From Pseudomonas sp. NBRC 111124 (GTDB lineage: Bacteria > Pseudomonadota > Gammaproteobacteria > Pseudomonadales > Pseudomonadaceae), in contig NZ_BCBA01000023.1 of the NCBI RefSeq assembly GCF_001320245.1, forward strand, positions 25,310-89,309: DNA of 64,000 nt, in the 5' to 3' direction. Numbering within the stretch: position 1 is the stretch's first letter; each line of letters starts with the position of its first letter. Shown piece after piece: positions 1-8,369 of this stretch. The notes under the pieces are model-generated. The model was not told where the DNA came from, did no database searches, and worked only from the letters and a program-made list of their open reading frames with translations. The translations under genes and the position numbers were made by a program.

Positions 1-1
1 C

Positions 2-865
2 CTGGTGCTGATCAACCTGGCCCTGGCCGTGGTCGATATCGCTGCCAAGGCCGGCTTCTGCGCGCTGCTGCCCGTCGCGCAGCGGGCTGAGGTGTTCGCC
101 ATCAAGTACACCTTGAGCAACGTCGGCTACGCCGTCGGCCCACTGCTCGGCGTGGCCATGCTGGAACTGGACGACCACCTGCCCTTCATTGCCTCGGCAC
201 TGACCGGCCTGGGCATGTGCCTGGCCTACTGGCGCCTCGGCGACCGAGGGCTGCAGGCCAGCGCACCGGAGCAGCCGAGCGCCGGGTTCGGCCAGGTGGC
301 CCTGGGGCTGGCGCGTGACCGCCGGCTGGTGTGCTTCACCCTCGGCGGCGTGCTGAGCGCGGTGGTGTTCGGCCAGTTCACCGCCTACCTGTCGCAGTAC
401 CTGGTGGAGACCAGCAGCGCCAGCGAGGCAGCGCGGCTGGTCGGCTACCTGGTGACCACCAACGCGGTCACGGTGATCGCCCTGCAGTACCTGATCGGCC
501 GGCGTATCGGCCGCCAGCAGCTGATGCCCTGGTTGCTGGCCGGCATGGCGCTGTTCATTGCCGGGTTGCTCGGCTTTGCCATGGCCGGTTCGGTACTGGC
601 CTGGTGCCTGGCGATGCTGGTGTTCACCCTGGGTGAGATCATCGTCATACCGGCCGAGTACATGTTCATCGACCTGATTGCTCCTGAGCACCTGCGCGGG
701 GTGTATTACGGGGCGCAGAACCTGTCCAACCTCGGGGCGGCCTTGGGCCCGGTGATGGTGGGGTTCGCCTTGGGGCAGTGGTGGCCGGGGATGATCTTCT
801 ACCTGCTGGTGATGTCGGTGATACTGGCAGGGGTGTTCTACTGGCTGGGCACCCGCAGCGCTTGA
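2..865 (+). CDS. MFS transporter, C-terminal part (cut by window edge)
   Basis: This is an integral inner-membrane protein of the major facilitator superfamily; the substrate cannot be read from the sequence. The open frame runs in from the left edge, so the true start and the first membrane helices lie outside the window. The visible 287 codons hold about eight hydrophobic helices. They include the paired-helix pattern of an MFS C-terminal half and the typical loop residues GRRIGRQQ between helices. The last helices end at a short tail (LGTRSA). It resembles MdtH-like drug exporters, but that is a family-level guess. The next gene starts 111 bp downstream on the same strand with its own ribosome binding site. 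Confidence 0.8.
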   Translation: MVLINLALAVVDIAAKAGFCALLPVAQRAEVFAIKYTLSNVGYAVGPLLGVAMLELDDHLPFIASALTGLGMCLAYWRLGDRGLQASAPEQPSAGFGQVALGLARDRRLVCFTLGGVLSAVVFGQFTAYLSQYLVETSSASEAARLVGYLVTTNAVTVIALQYLIGRRIGRQQLMPWLLAGMALFIAGLLGFAMAGSVLAWCLAMLVFTLGEIIVIPAEYMFIDLIAPEHLRGVYYGAQNLSNLGAALGPVMVGFALGQWWPGMIFYLLVMSVILAGVFYWLGTRSA

Positions 866-976
866 TGTGGCCTGCGACGACACGCCGCTGCGACCATCGT
901 CGGCGCTGACGAACCGCTGCCTGCGTGCCAGACTGATTGATCGGGACCGCGTTATCTTTTTTGCTCCGGAGTTTTC

Positions 977-3900
977 ATGTCGTTGTCCAGCGGGCTGATC
1001 GCCGTGGTCGCCCTGGCCTATATGGCCATCATGTTCGCCATCGCCTTCTACGGCGACCGCCGCAGCACGCCATTGCCGCCGCGCCTGCGTGCGTGGGTGT
1101 ACAGCCTGTCGCTGGCGGTGTACTGCACCAGCTGGACATTCTTCGGCGCGGTCGGCCAGGCCGCCGAACAGCTCTGGGCGTTCCTGCCCATCTACCTTGG
1201 GCCGATCCTGCTGCTGATCTTCGCGCCCTGGGTGCTACAGAAGATGGTGCTGATCAGCAAGCAGCAGAACATCACCTCGATTGCCGACTTCATCGCTGCG
1301 CGCTACGGCAAGTCACAGTCCCTGGCGGTGGTGGTGGCGCTGATCTGCCTGGTCGGCGTGCTGCCTTACATCGCCTTGCAGCTCAAGGGCATCGTGCTTG
1401 GCGTCAACCTGCTGATCGGCGCCAACGCCGACGCCACCGGCACCCGCGTGCAGGACACCGCGCTGGTGGTGTCGCTGGTGCTGGCGCTGTTCGCCATTGT
1501 CTTCGGCACACGTAGCCTGGACGTCACCGAGCACCACCGCGGCATGGTCCTGGCCATCGCCTTCGAGTCGCTGATCAAACTGCTGGCATTCCTTGCCGTG
1601 GGCGTATTCGTGGTGTTCAACCTGTACGACGGCTTCGACGACCTGTTCACCCAGGCGCGCCAGTCGGTGCAGCTGGACAGCTACTGGCAGGAAACCATCA
1701 ACTGGCCGTCGATGGTGGTGCAAACTGCCGTGGCGATGATGGCGATCATCTGCTTGCCACGGCAGTTCCACGTCACCGTGGTGGAGAACATCGAACCGCA
1801 GGACATGCGCCTGGCGCGCTGGGTGTTTCCGCTTTACCTGGCCCTGGCTGCGCTGTTCGTGGTGCCGATCGCCCTGGCCGGGCAGATGCTGCTGCCGGGC
1901 ACGGTGATTTCCGATTCCTTCGTCATCAGCCTGCCACTGGCCGAAGCGCACCCGAGCCTGGCCCTGCTGGCCTTCATCGGCGGTGCTTCGGCCGCCACCG
2001 GCATGGTCATCGTCGAGGCCGTGGCGCTGTCGACCATGGTGTCCAACGACATGCTGCTGCCCTGGCTGCTGCGCCGCAACAACGCCGAGCGGCCGTTCGA
2101 GGCCTTCCGCCACTGGATGCTGTCGGTGCGCCGGGTGACCATCGTGGTGATCCTGCTGCTGGCCTACGTCAGCTACCGTCTGCTTGGCTCCACCGCGAGC
2201 CTGGCGACCATCGGCCAGATTGCCTTTGCCGCCGTGACCCAGCTGACCCCAGCCATGCTCGGCGCGCTGTACTGGAAGCAGGCCAACCGTCGTGGCGTGT
2301 TTGCAGGCCTCGCGGCGGGTATCTTCCTGTGGTTCTACACCCTGGTGCTGCCGATCATTGCCCACAGCCTGGGCTTGCCACTCGGGCTGTTCCCGGGCCT
2401 GGCCTGGCTGCACGGCAACCCGCTCGACCTGCCGATCAGCCCGTTGACCCAGGGCGTGGTGCTGTCGCTGGCAGGCAACTTCACCCTGTTCGTGTGGGTG
2501 TCGATGCTGTCGCGCACCCGCGTGTCGGAACACTGGCAGGCAGGCCGCTTCATCGGCCAGCAAACCAGCGCCCGCCCCAGCAGCAAGCCGCTGCTGGCGG
2601 TGCAGATCGACGACCTGCTCACCCTCGCCTCGCGCTTCGTCGGAGAGGAGCGCGCGCGGCAAAGTTTCATCCGCTTCGCCTACCGCCAGGGCAAGGGCTT
2701 CAACCCCAACCAGAACGCCGACGGCGACTGGATCGAACACACCGAACGCCTGCTCGCCGGCGTGCTCGGCAGCTCCTCGACCCGCGCCGTGGTCAAGGCC
2801 GCCATCGAGGGCCGCGACATGCAGCTCGAGGATGTGGTGCGCATCGCCGACGAAGCCAGCGAAGTGCTGCAGTTCAACCGTGCACTGCTGCAGGGCGCCA
2901 TCGAGAACATCAACCAGGGCATCAGCGTGGTCGACCAGAACCTGCACCTGGTGGCCTGGAACCGCCGCTACCTGGAGCTGTTCAACTACCCCGACGGGCT
3001 GATCAGCGTCGGCCGGCCGATCGCCGACATCATCCGCTACAACGCCGAGCGCGGCCTATGCGGCCCGGGCGAGGCGCAAGTCCATGTGGCGCGGCGCCTG
3101 CACTGGATGCGTCAGGGGCGTGCGCACTCCTCCGAACGGCTGTTCCCCAACGGCCGGGTGATCGAACTGATCGGCAACCCGATGCCCGGTGGCGGCTTCG
3201 TCATGAGTTTTACCGACATCACCCCATTCCGCGAGGCCGAACAGGCGCTGCGTGACGCCAACGAGCGGCTGGAGCAGCGCGTGGCCGAACGTACCCATGA
3301 GTTGTCGCAACTCAATCAGGCACTATCGGAAGCCAAGAGCCAGGCCGAAGCGGTGAGCAAGTCCAAGACCCGCTTCCTCGCTGCGGTCAGCCACGACCTG
3401 ATGCAGCCGCTGAACGCCGCACGGCTGTTCTCCGCGGCCCTGTCGCAGCAGGCCGAGGGCATGAACGAAGAGGCCCAGCAGCTGGTGCAGCACATGGACA
3501 GCTCGCTACGCTCGGCCGAGGAATTGATCAGCGACCTGCTGGATATCTCGCGCCTGGAAAACGGCAAGATCACCCCCGACGCCAAACCCTTCGCCCTCAA
3601 TGAACTGTTCGACACCCTGGGCGCCGAGTTCAAGGTGCTGGCTGCCGAAAAGGGCCTGGAGTTCCGCCTGCGCGGCAGCCGCCTGCGGGTCGACAGCGAC
3701 ATGAAACTGCTGCGCCGGGTGCTGCAGAACTTCCTCACCAATGCCCTGCGCTACGGCAAGAGCCCGATCCTGCTGGGCGTACGCCGCCAGGGCGAGCACC
3801 TGTGGCTGGAGGTGTGGGACCGTGGCCCGGGTATTGCCGACGACAAGTTGCAGGTGATTTTCCAGGAGTTCAAGCGCCTGGACAGCCACCAGACCCGTGC

Positions 3901-4453
3901 CGAAAAAGGCCTGGGCCTGGGCTTGGCGATCGCCGACGGCCTGTGCCGGGTGCTTGGCCACAAGCTGGAAGTGCGCTCCTGGCCCGGCAGGGGCACGGTG
4001 TTTCGGGTCAATGTACCGATTGCACACCAGGCTGCGGTGGCGCCGAGCGCCCCGGTGGAAACCGCGAGCCAGCCGCTGGCCGGCTTGCAGGTGCTGTGCG
4101 TGGACAACGAAGACAGCATCCTGATCGGCATGAACAGCCTGCTCAGCCGCTGGGGCTGCCAAGTGTGGACCGCACGCAATCGTGCCGAATGCGAAGCGTT
4201 GCTGGCAAAGGGCATGCGCCCGCACCTGGCACTGGTGGACTTCCACCTGGACGACGGCGAAACCGGTACCGGGCTGATGGGCTGGTTACGTGCGCGCCTC
4301 GGCGAGCCGGTGCCCGGTGTGGTGATCAGTGCCGACGGCAGCAAGGAAACCTTGGCCACCGTGCATGCCGCGGGCTTGGACTATCTGGCCAAACCCGTCA
4401 AGCCGGCAGCCTTGCGTGCCCTGCTCAATCGCCATCTGAGCCTGGTTCAGTAA
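977..4453 (+). CDS. SLC5-type transporter / PAS / histidine kinase / receiver hybrid
   Basis: This 1158-residue protein fuses a sodium:solute symporter-like membrane domain to a signalling kinase. Residues 1 to about 520 form roughly 13 membrane helices of the SLC5 type. A PAS domain lies near 640-750 (NINQGISVVDQNLHLVAWN), followed by a coiled coil (ERLEQRVAERTHEL). The HisKA motif SHDLMQPLN carries the predicted phosphorylated His806. An HATPase domain with GLGLGLAI follows, and the C-terminal receiver has Asp1088 in LVDFHLDD. It is inner-membrane located and, as in CbrA/CrbS-like proteins, may couple solute binding to phosphorelay. The receiver has no output domain, so a partner regulator or Hpt protein must act elsewhere. 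The start is supported by CGGAG eight bases upstream. Its 3' end overlaps convergent rmuC by 29 bp. Confidence 0.9.
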   Translation: MSLSSGLIAVVALAYMAIMFAIAFYGDRRSTPLPPRLRAWVYSLSLAVYCTSWTFFGAVGQAAEQLWAFLPIYLGPILLLIFAPWVLQKMVLISKQQNITSIADFIAARYGKSQSLAVVVALICLVGVLPYIALQLKGIVLGVNLLIGANADATGTRVQDTALVVSLVLALFAIVFGTRSLDVTEHHRGMVLAIAFESLIKLLAFLAVGVFVVFNLYDGFDDLFTQARQSVQLDSYWQETINWPSMVVQTAVAMMAIICLPRQFHVTVVENIEPQDMRLARWVFPLYLALAALFVVPIALAGQMLLPGTVISDSFVISLPLAEAHPSLALLAFIGGASAATGMVIVEAVALSTMVSNDMLLPWLLRRNNAERPFEAFRHWMLSVRRVTIVVILLLAYVSYRLLGSTASLATIGQIAFAAVTQLTPAMLGALYWKQANRRGVFAGLAAGIFLWFYTLVLPIIAHSLGLPLGLFPGLAWLHGNPLDLPISPLTQGVVLSLAGNFTLFVWVSMLSRTRVSEHWQAGRFIGQQTSARPSSKPLLAVQIDDLLTLASRFVGEERARQSFIRFAYRQGKGFNPNQNADGDWIEHTERLLAGVLGSSSTRAVVKAAIEGRDMQLEDVVRIADEASEVLQFNRALLQGAIENINQGISVVDQNLHLVAWNRRYLELFNYPDGLISVGRPIADIIRYNAERGLCGPGEAQVHVARRLHWMRQGRAHSSERLFPNGRVIELIGNPMPGGGFVMSFTDITPFREAEQALRDANERLEQRVAERTHELSQLNQALSEAKSQAEAVSKSKTRFLAAVSHDLMQPLNAARLFSAALSQQAEGMNEEAQQLVQHMDSSLRSAEELISDLLDISRLENGKITPDAKPFALNELFDTLGAEFKVLAAEKGLEFRLRGSRLRVDSDMKLLRRVLQNFLTNALRYGKSPILLGVRRQGEHLWLEVWDRGPGIADDKLQVIFQEFKRLDSHQTRAEKGLGLGLAIADGLCRVLGHKLEVRSWPGRGTVFRVNVPIAHQAAVAPSAPVETASQPLAGLQVLCVDNEDSILIGMNSLLSRWGCQVWTARNRAECEALLAKGMRPHLALVDFHLDDGETGTGLMGWLRARLGEPVPGVVISADGSKETLATVHAAGLDYLAKPVKPAALRALLNRHLSLVQ

Positions 4454-5912
4454 CCGGCTCGTCGGCCAGCGCTTCGTCCGAGAGCGCCCGCTCCAGCAGT
4501 TCGGCCGGCAGGCTCTTGCTGGCGCGGGCACCGAGCAGCTTGAGCTGTTCACTGCGGCTGACCAGGTTGCCGCGCCCTTCGCACAGTTTGTTGCGTGCTG
4601 CGGCGTAGGCCTTGTCGACCTGTTGCAGGCGATTGCCCAGTTCGTCCAGGTCCTGGATGAACAGCACGAACTTGTCGTACAGCCAACCGGCGCGCTCGGC
4701 GATCTCGCGGGCATTCTGGCCCTGGCGCTCTTGCTTCCACAGGCTGTCGATGACCCGCAGGGTGGCCAGCAAGGTGGTCGGGCTGACGATCACGATCTGC
4801 CGGTCGAACGCTTCCTGGAACAGGTTCGGCTCGGCCTGCAGCGCTGCCGAGAAGGCTGCCTCGATCGGTACGAACAGGAGCACGAAGTCCAGACTGTGCA
4901 GGCCTTCGAGGCGGTTATAGTCCTTGCTCGACAGGCCCCTGACGTGGTTGCGCAGCGATTGCACGTGCTGCTTGAGTGCCGCTTCGTCATTGCTGCCGAC
5001 AAATTGCTGGTAGGCGGTGAGGCTGACCTTGGCATCGACCACCACCTGTTTGTCACCGGGCAGCATGATCAGCACGTCAGGCTGGAAGCGCTCGCCATCG
5101 GCGCTTTTCAGGCTGACCTGGGTCTGGTATTCGCGGCCTTTCTCCAGGCCGGCATGTTCCAGCACCCGCTCCAGAATCAGCTCGCCCCAGTTACCCTGGG
5201 TTTTCTGGCCCTTGAGTGCCTGGGTAAGGTTGGTGGCTTCGTCAGACAGGCGCAGGTTCAGCTGCTGCAGGCGCTCCAGTTCCTTGCCCAGCGAGAAGCG
5301 CTCGCGGGCTTCCTGCTGGTAGCTTTCTTCGACACGTTTTTCGAAAGCCTGGATGCGCTCCTTGAGCGGGTCGAGCAATTGACCCAGGTGCTGCTGGCTC
5401 GTCTGGGCGAAACGCTGCTCGCGTTCGTCAAAGATTTTCGTGGCCAGGTCAGCGAATTGCGCGCGCAGGGTGTCGCGGGCCTCCTGCAGATCCTCCAGGC
5501 GCTGCTGGTGACTGTCCTGCTGTTCCCGCAGCTCGGCCTCCAGGCGTGCGGTCTGGGCCTCGAGGCGACGCAGTTCGCCTTCGCGCGTGGCGCGTTCGAG
5601 GTGCCAGGCGTGGGCCGCATCACGGGCGTTGTCGCGGTCGATCTGCAGCAGCTCCAGTTCACGGCCCTGGGCGGCCAGTTGGGTCTGCTTGACGGTGTTG
5701 GCTTCGCTGAGGTCGCTGACCTCATCACGGCTGGCGTCCAGTTGCGCCTGCAGGCCGGCCTGAGCCAGCTGCGCACTGCCCAAGCGCTCCTCGAGCAGGG
5801 CCAGCTCGCTCTGACGCGCGCCCTGGCGGCGCTGCACCTGCATGACCCAACCCAGGCAAGGTAATGCCCCTGCCACCAAGCCCAGCAAAATGCTGGTCAG
5901 ATCCACTGCCAT
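4425..5912 (-). CDS. rmuC: DNA recombination protein RmuC
   Basis: RmuC limits recombination at inverted repeats and is a predicted nuclease-like protein. The chosen start (MAVDLTSILLGL) gives 495 residues with one N-terminal membrane helix (about residues 5-25). A long coiled coil follows (about 30-200, rich in Leu/Glu/Gln/Arg). The conserved RmuC domain comes next, with the segments GNWGELILERVLE, FQPDVLIMLPGDKQVVVDAKVSLTAY and VLLFVPIEAAF. The frame is open for 62 more codons upstream, but those codons are Arg-rich, have no membrane segment and overlap the next gene. The last codons overlap the convergent hybrid kinase, so the two transcripts share antisense sequence at their ends. Confidence 0.92.
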   Translation of the reverse strand: MAVDLTSILLGLVAGALPCLGWVMQVQRRQGARQSELALLEERLGSAQLAQAGLQAQLDASRDEVSDLSEANTVKQTQLAAQGRELELLQIDRDNARDAAHAWHLERATREGELRRLEAQTARLEAELREQQDSHQQRLEDLQEARDTLRAQFADLATKIFDEREQRFAQTSQQHLGQLLDPLKERIQAFEKRVEESYQQEARERFSLGKELERLQQLNLRLSDEATNLTQALKGQKTQGNWGELILERVLEHAGLEKGREYQTQVSLKSADGERFQPDVLIMLPGDKQVVVDAKVSLTAYQQFVGSNDEAALKQHVQSLRNHVRGLSSKDYNRLEGLHSLDFVLLFVPIEAAFSAALQAEPNLFQEAFDRQIVIVSPTTLLATLRVIDSLWKQERQGQNAREIAERAGWLYDKFVLFIQDLDELGNRLQQVDKAYAAARNKLCEGRGNLVSRSEQLKLLGARASKSLPAELLERALSDEALADEPVTEPGSDGD

Positions 5913-5952
5913 GCTTACCCCGATCACACTGTTGCGAATTGAGTGCAGCTTA

Positions 5953-6312
5953 TCAGTCCGCTGGGGCAGGCGCCTGTTCCGGCGTATCGGCCTGGAACAG
6001 CCGCGCATACTCCAGCTGTGCAGGCCGGTCCCCGGCCCGCGCCGCCTGGCGTAGCAGTTCATGGCCGATGCGTCGGTCCCGGGCATTGCCGCATTCACGG
6101 CAGAGCATCTGCCCCAGGCGGCTCTGCGCCACCACCACGCCTTCGCGCGCGGGCTGTTTGAGCAGGCGCCCAGCGATGTGCTTGACCTGCTGCTTGTCTC
6201 CCAGGCGCGGGCTGTCGAGCAGCCAAAGGGCCACCTTCAGGGAAAAGCGCTTGGGTGAAGGGGCTGATGGGGCAACAGCGGGGCTGACGAGGGGTTTACT
6301 GCGAAACTTCAT
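5953..6312 (-). CDS. Sel1/TPR-like repeat protein, unknown function
   Basis: This is a 119-residue protein with a basic, Pro/Ser-rich N terminus (MKFRSKPLVSPAVAPSAPSP) followed by alpha-helical repeat sequence. The segments GQMLCRECGNARDRRIGHELLRQAARAGDRPAQLEYARLF match the Sel1-like repeat pattern (A..G...A...LA/Y). Such repeats usually mediate protein-protein contacts; no enzyme motif is visible. The tail is Ala/Pro-rich. It lies 40 bp upstream of rmuC on the same strand and may be co-transcribed with it. No clear signal peptide is seen, so a cytoplasmic location is likely. The role is unknown. Confidence 0.75.
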   Translation of the reverse strand: MKFRSKPLVSPAVAPSAPSPKRFSLKVALWLLDSPRLGDKQQVKHIAGRLLKQPAREGVVVAQSRLGQMLCRECGNARDRRIGHELLRQAARAGDRPAQLEYARLFQADTPEQAPAPAD

Positions 6313-7267
6313 GACCGACAGGCGTGACAGCTTGAAAGGCGCGCCACTTTACTCCTTTTTTTTGTGCATGACCTGTCGATTTCTGGAGCATTGCAATTTT
6401 TTTCGATGATTTTTTCTTGACGTTTCCGGGTGGATGACCGGCTGGTCGACTGATGCCTGTCGATTGTCAGACAGTTCTGTAATTTGCTGGCACGCCCGTC
6501 CTAGAGCAAGCGCTCGGGACAATCCACAGTTCCTGTGGATAACTCGGTGGACAACCCCTTCAACGAGCCCGCAAACCCCCGTGAAATGGGGCCTACAGTC
6601 AAACTGACGATTTTTTCACCAGCAAAAATTAGTGTTTTTTTTCATTGACTTAAGGTGCCAGTCAAGTCATTGGCGAGCTTGAATGGTGCTGTTGCCGGGG
6701 CGCTACAAGTCACGCCTCGAATGTGCACAACTGCACCGAAAGCCTGCGTTTGGATGCACGAAATTGGCCCGTGGGGCCGGTTGAGGGCTAGCTGCTCCCT
6801 CTTCCCAGCAGGCGAAATACGCGCCATACTGCGCGGCTCACCTGAAGAAACGTGAAAAGCTTGCAAAGGCTAAACATTTTCGGTAAGGTGCGCCCCGTTA
6901 GTACCCAAGCTGAAAGTCAATTCTGGCCAGAAGCGTCCTTGCAGCCCATCGCTCTCCCGAACGATCGCTGCTGAAACCAGGACCGGCCCACTCGATGATT
7001 CACTCGCCAGCCCAGCGCTGTCCAAGCACGAATCAACCGGAAGATTGATCAGGATTCCACCCCGACGGCCTAGAACCTTGGCCCCGATGTGCTGCCTGCC
7101 TTCTGAAGTACCTACCAGTCAGCCCAAGCGCCCACACTTTGATTGCGCTCTCTCTGGCTGCTTTGTTCCAGTCAGGTTCGTTCGCCCCTTAATAAAGGCG
7201 TCACTGGAACGTTTCTATCATGCACGGATCATATCTCCCGTGTTTAAAGCAGGAACCTCCTAACAAC
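6313..7267. other. 955-bp gene-poor region with dyads and a possible long leader
   Basis: No convincing gene is seen on either strand; the short frames here lack ribosome binding sites. Three small structures stand out. The first is a perfect dyad, ATCCACAG-TTC-CTGTGGAT at 6522-6540, whose right arm continues into TGTGGATAA (6534-6542), the reverse complement of the consensus DnaA box TTATCCACA. The second is a TGACTT/AAGTCA dyad at 6646-6669. The third is a possible -10 (TAAGGT, about 6886-6891) followed by a GC-rich discriminator (GCGCCCC), which would give the 74-residue gene downstream a leader of about 370 nt. Poly-T runs occur near 6357 and 6611. An unannotated small RNA in this stretch is possible but not shown. 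Confidence 0.4.
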
Positions 7268-7492
7268 ATGCAAACTCATCATCAAATTCAGGCTGCCATT
7301 GGCACCCTCTCCCAGGCCTTCTCGCCGTTGAAGTGCCTTATCGTTGCCCCACGCAAGGGCAGTTTCAGCTTCACTCTGGTGGACGAGCACGGCATCGCCT
7401 GCCACACCGAACGCCTGTACCCCGAACAGTACAGCCGCTCGGAACCGCTGCAGGCAGTGATCGACCGCACCCGTCAATCGCTCACCGCGTGA
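7268..7492 (+). CDS. Small conserved-looking protein of unknown function (74 aa)
   Basis: I do not recognise this protein. It begins MQTHHQIQAAIGTLSQAF and has a helix-strand-strand-helix look, with a central segment APRKGSFSFTLVDEHGIACHTERLYPEQY. There is no membrane helix or signal peptide. The start was chosen because AGGAACCTCC lies just upstream; an earlier in-frame ATG at 7220 would add 16 residues without a good ribosome site. It lies after a long non-coding stretch and 248 bp before another protein of unknown function. Codon use is like that of the neighbours, so it looks like a real resident gene. Confidence 0.65.
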   Translation: MQTHHQIQAAIGTLSQAFSPLKCLIVAPRKGSFSFTLVDEHGIACHTERLYPEQYSRSEPLQAVIDRTRQSLTA

Positions 7493-7740
7493 GTGGCGAA
7501 TATCGGGGTATTCAAGGGCTGAATGGCATACACCGCGAGCTGCCTGATCGTTCTGCGTGTAATTGCCGTAAGGCATATAGCATCGGTCGACAGGCAGCAA
7601 TCGATTTAAAAACAGCCCTTTACACCACGATTATCACACTACACTTCAACTCGAGCGGTCCTAACCGCTTCCGGCGGGCCTGACCAATTTCCAGCTGCCA
7701 AGCTCCAGCGCCCGTCGGCCCTTTACTGCTCGAGGGCATC

Positions 7741-8223
7741 ATGGGTATCGCGGCGAATGAATTGTGTCAGTATGTGATCCGACCAACCCTGGTCTATCTG
7801 AATCGTCACTGCGCCAGCGCCGAGGCCCTCCTGCTCGGTATCGCGGCCAGCCAATCGGCTCTTGGTTCAGCTTTGCACGACCGACGTGGCCACGGCCTCT
7901 ACCGCATAGGCGAAAGCCGTCACCAGGCGGTCTGGGACCACTTTCTTGCCCGTGACCCGGACCTGGCCAGCCTGGTACGCGGCCTGGCCAGCCAACACGC
8001 CTTCCTCGGCGGGCCTCACCTGGAACTCACGGTGAACCTGCGCTACTCCACCGCCATCGCCTGGATGCTTATCGAAGAGCAGTCCACGCCTCTGCCTGCA
8101 GCGGACGACCTGCTCGGCCTGGCCCGTATCTGGCGTCAGATTTTCCATCCCCAAGGTCGCTTGCGCGATTTCACCTTGGCTTGGCATTCGTGCGTTGAAC
8201 AGAAATTTCCACAAGTATCTTAA
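7741..8223 (+). CDS. Phage-type structural/lysozyme-like protein family homologue (160 aa)
   Basis: The N terminus (CQYVIRPTLVYLNRHCASAEALLLGIAASQSALG) and the segment GLYRIGESRHQAVWDHFLARDP resemble a family seen in tailed-phage genomes. Those proteins start IRPTL..., followed by LLLGTA.QES and G.YQ.E..TH.D.W. The resemblance is recalled, not searched. The rest is helical (LRYSTAIAWMLIEEQ; LARIWRQIFHPQGRLRDFTLAWHSCV). There is no signal peptide or transmembrane helix. A weak ribosome site (GAGGGC) precedes the ATG. No other phage gene is nearby, so it is either a domesticated fragment or a cellular member of the family. The function is unknown. Confidence 0.65.
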   Translation: MGIAANELCQYVIRPTLVYLNRHCASAEALLLGIAASQSALGSALHDRRGHGLYRIGESRHQAVWDHFLARDPDLASLVRGLASQHAFLGGPHLELTVNLRYSTAIAWMLIEEQSTPLPAADDLLGLARIWRQIFHPQGRLRDFTLAWHSCVEQKFPQVS

Positions 8224-8228
8224 GAAGC

Positions 8229-8278
8229 GTCCTACATCGTTACCGGAAAAAAAGGAATTTTGGTCGGATTGTCCTACA
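8229..8278 (+). repeat. Direct repeat GTCCTACA x2 upstream of the FadL gene
   Basis: The octamer GTCCTACA occurs at 8229-8236 and again at 8271-8278, 42 bp apart (about four helical turns), in the 146-bp region before the FadL gene. A CTATAG-like -10 lies 30 bp downstream. This could be a tandem activator or repressor site; the protein is unknown. Confidence 0.3.
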
Positions 8279-8369
8279 AAACCGCTCTATCTCCTGTGAT
8301 TGAGGCTATAGCGCGGCGCGTCATTTGTTGGTAGCTTTTCGCCCCGGAGATCACAAGGAGTTTCTAATA

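Noticed and set aside
6655..6855. 66-residue frame in the gene-poor region
   Set aside because: No ribosome site, unusual composition and an antisense frame of similar length; not enough to call a gene.
7045..7263. 72-residue TTG-start frame before the 74-residue gene
   Set aside because: Rare start codon without a ribosome site, Pro/Arg/Cys-rich sequence and no hydrophobic or domain pattern.
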